NCBI GenBank assembly: GCA_030295235.1
Contig: AP026128.1
Location: forward strand, 310,001 to 374,000
DNA length: 64,000 nt
Direction of reading: 5' to 3'
Source: Fistulifera solaris
Taxonomy: Eukaryota; Bacillariophyta; Bacillariophyceae; Naviculales; Stauroneidaceae
Part shown: piece after piece, positions 58,401 to 64,000 of the stretch
Position numbering within the stretch: position 1 is the stretch's first letter
Layout of the letters: each line of letters begins with the position of its first letter
Program-made: the position numbers and the translations under genes
Notes under the pieces: model-generated
The model's database searches: none
What the model was told of the DNA's origin: nothing
The model's input: only the letters and a program-made list of their open reading frames with translations

Positions 58401-59770
58401 GGCAAATTCCTGTGCAAGGAGAAAGTATTGGTTTGTCGTCGTCACTACCACATAGTGACACAAAGCGTATCGACACGGTAGTTGACGACTGTGAAAACTT
58501 CATCAAGCTAGGCATGCTTGCGCGCGTACAACAATTTTTGTTCGGTAAATTCGAGTTTCCGGTCCGTGGAGCCCGTAACACCGAGTCGTTCCTAGAAGCC
58601 CTCAGCTCTTCGTTTAATGCGCTAGTTAATGAAACACCTGATCTCGAGAGAGAATGGATGAAGCTGTGTGTAGGTATACTACAGATATCTTTAAAAGATA
58701 CCACAGCGCGTTCGTCTGGGGGAGTAGCTGCATTGCCAACACCTCAACATTTGAAGAACGCTTGCCATTGTGCCTGCGAAGTCGCTTGCCCTTTGTTGCT
58801 GAGCTCTGTACGATTCTTCAACTTATCGTTCCTGGCATATCCGTGAAATACAATGGACATGGAACGGTAGATGGTATTGAGAGTGAGGCGACCCCATTCA
58901 GTATGATGGATGAATTACGAAACCGAATGGGTTTTGAGCGGATGAGCGAAATGATTGAAGGAAAACTGGTGCAACAAATTATAGAGTTTTGGTACGAGTC
59001 TGCGAATGACTTCGCGCTCGAGGCGATTAAAGTAGATGGTACTGTGACTCCGGAACTCGCTGCTTACTTGCGTAAAACGCAAGGCTTTCGCCATCTCGAC
59101 TGGCCCTCGGTTTGCTCTCTTGAATCTTTCGAAAGTGGGAAAGCAGTTTCCTCAACGAAAGGATTGGAAAGTGTGGAATCATCCAATGGGCAGCCACAGT
59201 TTACTCTGCCTTCGGAATCTGAAGAATTGTTAGCCCGGTTGCATAGACCTGTGTATGATCCGAGTCGAGAGTCTGGACCAGTCCTAGTAACATTTAGCTC
59301 GAAAAGAGTGTTCCCCTCCTCGGTGGAGTCAGCATGGACGCTAGCAAAGCATCCAAATCACCCAGAGTAGTAGCGCTACCGACCTCATACACCGATTTAT
59401 ATGCCGAGCTGGGATCGATCATGCCAGATTGCGAGCAAACTGCGGTGTGCCTAATTTGTGGATTAACCCTAAACGCCAGCGGAAAGGGTGAATGTACGCG
59501 CCATTCGTATCACTGCGGCGCCGGCGCCGGTATGTTCTTTTGTTACAGGAATGCACTGGACTGATTATGCACAAGTCTAAGGCAGCATACATCCATAGTC
59601 CCTACGTGGACAGCCATGGTGAAACGCCTCAGTACCGTGGACGTCCGCTCAACCTCGACTTAGATCGGTACAATCACCTGGGTGAGATTTGGTTTGGTCA
59701 TGGTGTCCGGCAACAAGTTGTCGCGGAGCGAGGAAGTTCCCGACAGGTCATCCTTCCCGATTTTTATTAG
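52419..59770 (+). CDS. Giant UBR-box E3 ubiquitin ligase (UBR1/PRT6 type)
   Basis: About 2,400 residues. A UBR box lies at about residues 145-220 (CQHPFRKNDIVWVCRTC, HAQAGGCCDCGDPDAWDPAG), the N-degron-binding zinc fold. A long helical body follows, then a RING-H2 (CRPRCIICNDEEH about 56749, LCGHAVHFECC about 56995, CPLCQ about 57090). At the C-terminus is the UAIN-like domain (AVCLICGLTLN, HSYHCGAGAGMFF, ECTGLIMHKSKAAY). This is the layout of N-recognin ligases that target proteins by their N-terminal residue. Introns: 53023-53088 (66 nt) and 57783-57847 (65 nt). Eight frame breaks are inferred: about 54636, C5 55194-55198, A4 56118, A4 56387, A4 57451, C3 58789, A3 59355, T4 59538. Each is a 1-base change restoring conserved sequence, so I regard the gene as intact in the organism. 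Confidence 0.9.
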
Positions 59771-61003
59771 CTTCTTTCGACATTTTATCATAAACAAGGA
59801 AATAACAATCATTTCATTTTTATAAGGTACTAGGAATCTTGTGAATACCAGGTTCCAGGTACAAAAACATTCTTCAGCAAAGCAGACCCAGACTAATTCC
59901 CTATGACAGCTACGTGAAACCTACATAGGCATTAAAAGCATTCCATCTAAGATATCTTTAGGTTGAAGTTTATTTGATAACAATTATCGTTATTTGGCAA
60001 GAAGGGTCTTTGTAAACGAAAGTGACGGAGAAATGAGGACAAGGCTGATTTTTTATTTTTTATAAATAAATAAAGCATCGATGGAGGACAAAGCACAACC
60101 TCCGGGTACCCCCTCTGTCGATAATTTTCCTTACGAGAGCTACGTGGAATCTACGTAGGCATTCTAATCATTGCATCTCTCATTTTATTTTACGTTTTGA
60201 AATCAATCGGATGTCGACTCTAGTTAACGGGTACGAAATGTCTATGTCGACAACAAGAGTGATGACGACAATGATGCAAAGCAGACAGCAGACCCACCAT
60301 TTACTCAAGGCCGACCCACAAATAATATTAATAGATCGGTGAGGCCGAGCTTACACATTATCCGAATACCGCATGAAGTACCAGTATAGAGTAAAGAGAA
60401 GATTACTTTTTCCCCGACGACTCGCGATTCAGTCCCGGAACTTGTCATCTCGCACTTTACCCGTTATTATTATTTACCAGAGCATGGCTGCTGCTCAATG
60501 ATGTCGTTGGAGGTTGATGGCTGGTACAAGTAGCTGCCTTTCATCAATCAAATCATCAACTGAACCAACAAACAACAACAACATCATTCACATCTCAAGT
60601 TACAAAGTCTCCGCCTCATCGGGTGTCATACGTCAGCCACAAGATCGATCGCACGTCGATCGTCGTGAGTGCATCAATTTGCTCGGCGTTCCCCTTTACA
60701 AATTCAGAAAAACAAGGAAAACGAAGTTTACATAAAAAGTCGCTTTTCTCAACAACCAACGAGATAACCTTTCCAAAAATCGAGTTCGGCTGCTTTATTT
60801 GCCCGAGTAATAGTGAAAACGGCGCGATAAGAAGTGGCGGCAAGTACCAGGTCTCATTTTTCTATCCTACGACGAGAAAGAGAATATTCAAAACATGCAA
60901 GTCACTATTATTCTTTACTTCTGTTTTCAATGGGAAAACTTGACTCTCTTTTGCTCAACAAACTGATATCAAAACGAACGAACTCTTCGCGCTCTCTCCG
61001 GAA
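59771..61003. other. Convergent intergenic region
   Basis: 1.2 kb between the 3' ends of the UBR and ABCC genes. It holds the diverged direct repeat listed separately and AT-rich sequence near 60050. Short frames around 60500-60940 look random. No gene called. Confidence 0.45.
59898..60178. repeat. Diverged direct repeat with a palindromic core
   Basis: A ~50-bp segment at 59898-59948 recurs at 60129-60178. Shared blocks are CAGCTACGTGAAACCTACAT / GAGCTACGTGGAATCTACGT, then AGGCATT and ATTCCATCT / ATTGCATCT. The second copy contains the inverted pair CTACGT/ACGTAG (60140-60145, 60153-60158). The spacing is about 230 bp. Confidence 0.55.
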
Positions 61004-64000
61004 TTAATACGCAACATTGGCTCGAGCGCGCGCGGCCAAGACTTCGAACTGGGCTCGGCCGGTATTCATGCACAATTCATGGAAAATCGAATCGGTCTTT
61101 TCCAACAAGTTGTGCGGCGTATCAAACTCGGCCACCACACCGGCATTCATCACCAAGATACGGTCGGAATCGATGATGGTATCCAAACGGTGCGCAATGG
61201 TGAAAATGGTGCGGTGCGAAAAGTGCTGCTGCAAGACCTGCTGCACGGCCGCGTTCGTATCGGAATCGAGGGCGGCTGTCGCTTCATCCAACAACAATAC
61301 ACGAGAAGGGTTCAACATGGCACGCGTCAAGCAGATCAACTGCTGAGTACCGAGCGAAAAGTTGGAGCCCATCATTTCGACACGAGCATTCAAACCGTCC
61401 TTGTTCGCGCGGACGACGGGGCCCAACAAGCACTTGCCCAACACATCCCAGAGGGCTTCGTCGGTGTGCTGGTTGAAAGGGTCCAAGTTGTAACGTAGTG
61501 TACCAGAGAACATGACGGGTTCTTGGGGAATGATCGCCATGCTGCTGCGGAGCTTGTGCAAGTTGACCATAGAGCAATCGACGTTGTCGACGCGGATGCG
61601 ACCTTCGGAGATCTCGGCCAAGCGATACAAAGCAACAATCAACGAACTCTTGCCGGCACCTGTACGTCCGACGACACCTATCTTTTCACCTTCCTTGATG
61701 GTAAAGTTGATGCCCTTGAGCGTCGGAGGCTGACCGGGCAAGTAGGGCATCACCACACCTTCGAAGCAGATCTCTCCCTTGGATGGCCAGTTGGCCGGGG
61801 GCTGAACTTCGCGTTCGGGTTCTTGTTCGGCTTCCAAGTTGCAGATCTCACGGGCCATGTTCACGGACTTCATGTTATCGTGGAAGTCACCCATCAATCG
61901 AGACATGATACTGAAGAAGAGGAGAATCTGGAACGAGTTACTGACAATCAAACCGGCAATGGGAGCGTCCATCGAGGTATCAATGACGGCCAAAAGGCAG
62001 CAACCCAACACCAACAAAGCACCGATCAAGTCAACACGGAAGGCCAACCACAAGGACAAGTTGGCAATGGAAAAGGTGGTGACGGCCGACTTAGCTTGCA
62101 ATCCAACGTTCTCGTTCACGAAGCGTTCTTCCATGCGGAAGGCACGTACCACAGCCAATCCGCTCAAAGTCTCGGCGGTATGAGCGACGACGTGACTGCC
62201 CGACTCTTCCGCGGCGCGCATGAGGGGCACGGAGGCTTGAATGTAGTTGTAGACGGTGTAGATGTATACGACGGCCAAACCACCAACGATGACCAAGAAG
62301 AAGATCAGGTTGTAAGCGACGACACCACAGGCCATGATGAAGATCCAGAACATGATTTGAAACATGAGCACGTTGTCAACCAACTGATCGTCGATGATTT
62401 CGACATCCTTGGAGAAGAAAGCCAACAATTTACCGACGGGTGTGACATGGAAGAAATGCATGGGGGCCTTGAGGGCGGCAGCAAAAGCAGCGTCGTGAAT
62501 GTTCATGGCACCGACTTTACCCGTGCGGAAGTAGAAGAAGGCACGCAAGAAGGACATGCACAAGAAGACAAAAACCAACAAGCCGTAGAGACCAGCATAG
62601 AAAGAATCGGCGGTGCGTTCCGGCTCGTACTTGCGCTTCGTCCAGACCGAAACCCAGTTGTCACTGTACACACGGAAAATTTGGCCGATGACAAAGATCA
62701 TGGTGGCGGTAGTGAACAAGCAGACGCCAATCTTCTGGATGTACCACAAGTAAATGCTTCCTTCTTCGCCATGGTCGTTCACCTTGGTAACCAGCTTCTT
62801 GGTGGAAGGGGTCGGAGTCATTGGAGCATGGGGCTTGAGGGGGACCAATGCGTCGTGCGTCACCTTGACGGAATGATCGGGGTGTTCCAAAATGTCTTGC
62901 GAACCGGTGTGCGGATCCGTGGGCTTGGGGTGCTTGACGGCTTGGGAAGAACCGGGTGCAGTGCTTTCGGCAACTTCATCGCCGCAAAAGTTGGGGAACA
63001 AATGCTTGATGCCCTTGAAGGAGTACTTGGCATTGTAAGCGACCTTGTTCTCTTTCATCACGACCAAGTGATCTGACATGGCGAACAACTCCGTTTGATG
63101 CGTTGCCAAGACGACCGTTCCACCACCAGCAATCATCATGTCCTTGATGCAAAGCTTGAAAATGTGTTGGCACGTGTACATGTCGACGGCTGACAAAGGC
63201 GAGTCCAATACGTAGAGCTTGGCACGACTGTAGGCAGCACGAGCGAGAGCGATACGTTGCTTCTGTCCACCGGAAAGGTTACCTCCGCGTTCTCCGATCC
63301 AAGTCTGGTCGCCAAGGGGCATCATCTTCAAATCCGGTTCCAAGGCGCAGGCAAAGATGACCTTGCGGTAGAAGGCTTCGTCAAAGGGCAAGCCGAACAC
63401 AATGTTATCTCGCACGGTTCCCAAGGCTGTCCAAGGGGTCTGAGGAACGTATGCCTTGGATGACGGAGAAAGACACTGGCCGCTACGGATGGTCATGTCA
63501 CCGAGAATGGCTTTCAACAAGTTCGACTTTCCAGAGGCGACCGGACCAGCAACCATCACGAGAGAGCCTTGCGGAATGGTCATGTTGACATCGTTCAACA
63601 AGATAGTACCGTTCATTCCGTACGACATGCAAGCATTGCGGAAGGTGATGCCTTGGTAATCGTAAGACGCGTCGCTCCTCTTCTCGGCAACACCCAGTTC
63701 GGGCTCGAGCAAAAGGCTTGAATACGCTCCATGCTGGACATGGCGTCGAGCACATCACGGAGACTCTTGGGTAACTTGGAGAAAGGCACACGGAGCGTGT
63801 TAAAGAAAGACATGGCGGTGAAGACGACCACCGACTCGATGTCGCCCATCGCCTCCTTGGTACCGAAGATGACAACACACAACATGGGAGGCAAACTGAA
63901 AATCAATCCGAGGATGGTCGACTTGTAGTTATTGATTCCGTCAGCCAAGCGACTCTCTTGGGCACGAATCTCGTTGAGGTTCTTGAAGAAGGAGGCCTCC
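61004..64000 (-). CDS. ABCC (MRP-type) transporter, 5' part beyond the window
   Basis: The C-terminal ~1,000 residues of an ABCC full transporter; the start lies past 64000. Order: the end of membrane domain 1 (VVVFTAMSFFNTLRVPFSKLP); NBD1 with Walker A GPVASGKSN, signature LSGGQKQR and Walker B YVLDSPLSAVD; a linker; membrane domain 2 (about 61900-62750); NBD2 with Walker A GRTGAGKSSL, a degenerate signature FSLGTQQLICLTRAM and Walker B VLLLDEATAALD. In NBD1 the residue after the Walker B Asp is Ser, so the catalytic Glu is absent and only NBD2 should hydrolyse ATP, as is usual in ABCC proteins. These pumps export conjugates or organic anions, often to the vacuole. The frame breaks at the A4 run 63711-63714 (T4 in the gene); one extra T gives RIQAFLLEPELG. 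GC-ending codons are common. Confidence 0.92.

Noticed and set aside
52419-59770. UBR ligase as a decayed pseudogene
   Set aside because: All breaks are single-base changes, mostly in homopolymers, reading frames between them are clean, splice sites are intact, and the same error type affects many unrelated genes.
61523-63076. 517-codon open frame antisense to the ABCC gene
   Set aside because: It mirrors a GC-biased coding strand, is rich in Asp, Gln and His as such shadows are, and the sense strand has unmistakable ABC motifs.

Overview
The window is nuclear DNA of a photosynthetic stramenopile, most likely a diatom. Two proteins begin with a signal peptide ending in a Phe-containing site of the kind used to enter complex four-membrane plastids (CbbY-type phosphatase at 25916-26881; CIA30-domain protein at 38315-39023). 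Genes are dense, lie on both strands, and are split by few, very short GT-AG introns: 16 can be placed, of 63 to 112 nt, mostly with GTAAGT donors. Several families are familiar from stramenopiles, such as a myosin with C-terminal ankyrin repeats and a kinase-like domain. No tRNA, rRNA, CRISPR, virus-derived element or intact transposon was recognised.

Layout. 0-8 kb: nucleoside hydrolase, a TPX2-like spindle protein, a type II membrane protein, and a GCNA-type SprT protease with SUMO-interacting motifs and an HMG box. 8-16 kb: two tandem four-span membrane proteins, a secretory aldo/keto reductase, a secreted protein of unknown role, and a secreted transglutaminase-like protein. 15.7-26.9 kb: a Use1-like SNARE fused to lumenal ankyrin repeats, three poorly characterised proteins, exocyst subunit Sec5, and the plastid CbbY phosphatase. 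27.6-40.4 kb: myosin-ankyrin-pseudokinase, a Golgi-type sulfotransferase, an ABCG transporter, a CIA30-domain protein and an SDR oxidoreductase. 40.7-41.2 kb: a ~35-bp minisatellite and a perfect 19-bp-arm hairpin. 41.4-51.9 kb: acetyl-CoA synthetase, a second secretory aldo/keto reductase, small conserved proteins, a metallo-beta-lactamase-fold hydrolase, a ~230-bp tandem repeat, an alpha/beta hydrolase and a START-domain protein. 52.4-59.8 kb: a giant UBR-box E3 ubiquitin ligase. 61-64 kb: an ABCC transporter running off the right edge.

The genes do not form one pathway. Loose themes are chromosome maintenance and mitosis (TPX2-like, GCNA), secretion and membrane traffic (Use1-like SNARE, Sec5, myosin, Golgi enzymes), and plastid or acetate metabolism (CbbY, CIA30, acetyl-CoA synthetase).

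Data quality matters here. About 28 frame breaks interrupt otherwise clean genes, at least 8 of them in the UBR ligase. Most sit in homopolymers of 2 to 6 bases and vanish if one base of the run is added, or less often removed, which restores conserved family sequence. I read these as uncorrected assembly errors, not pseudogenes. Such genes are given one span with the breaks noted.
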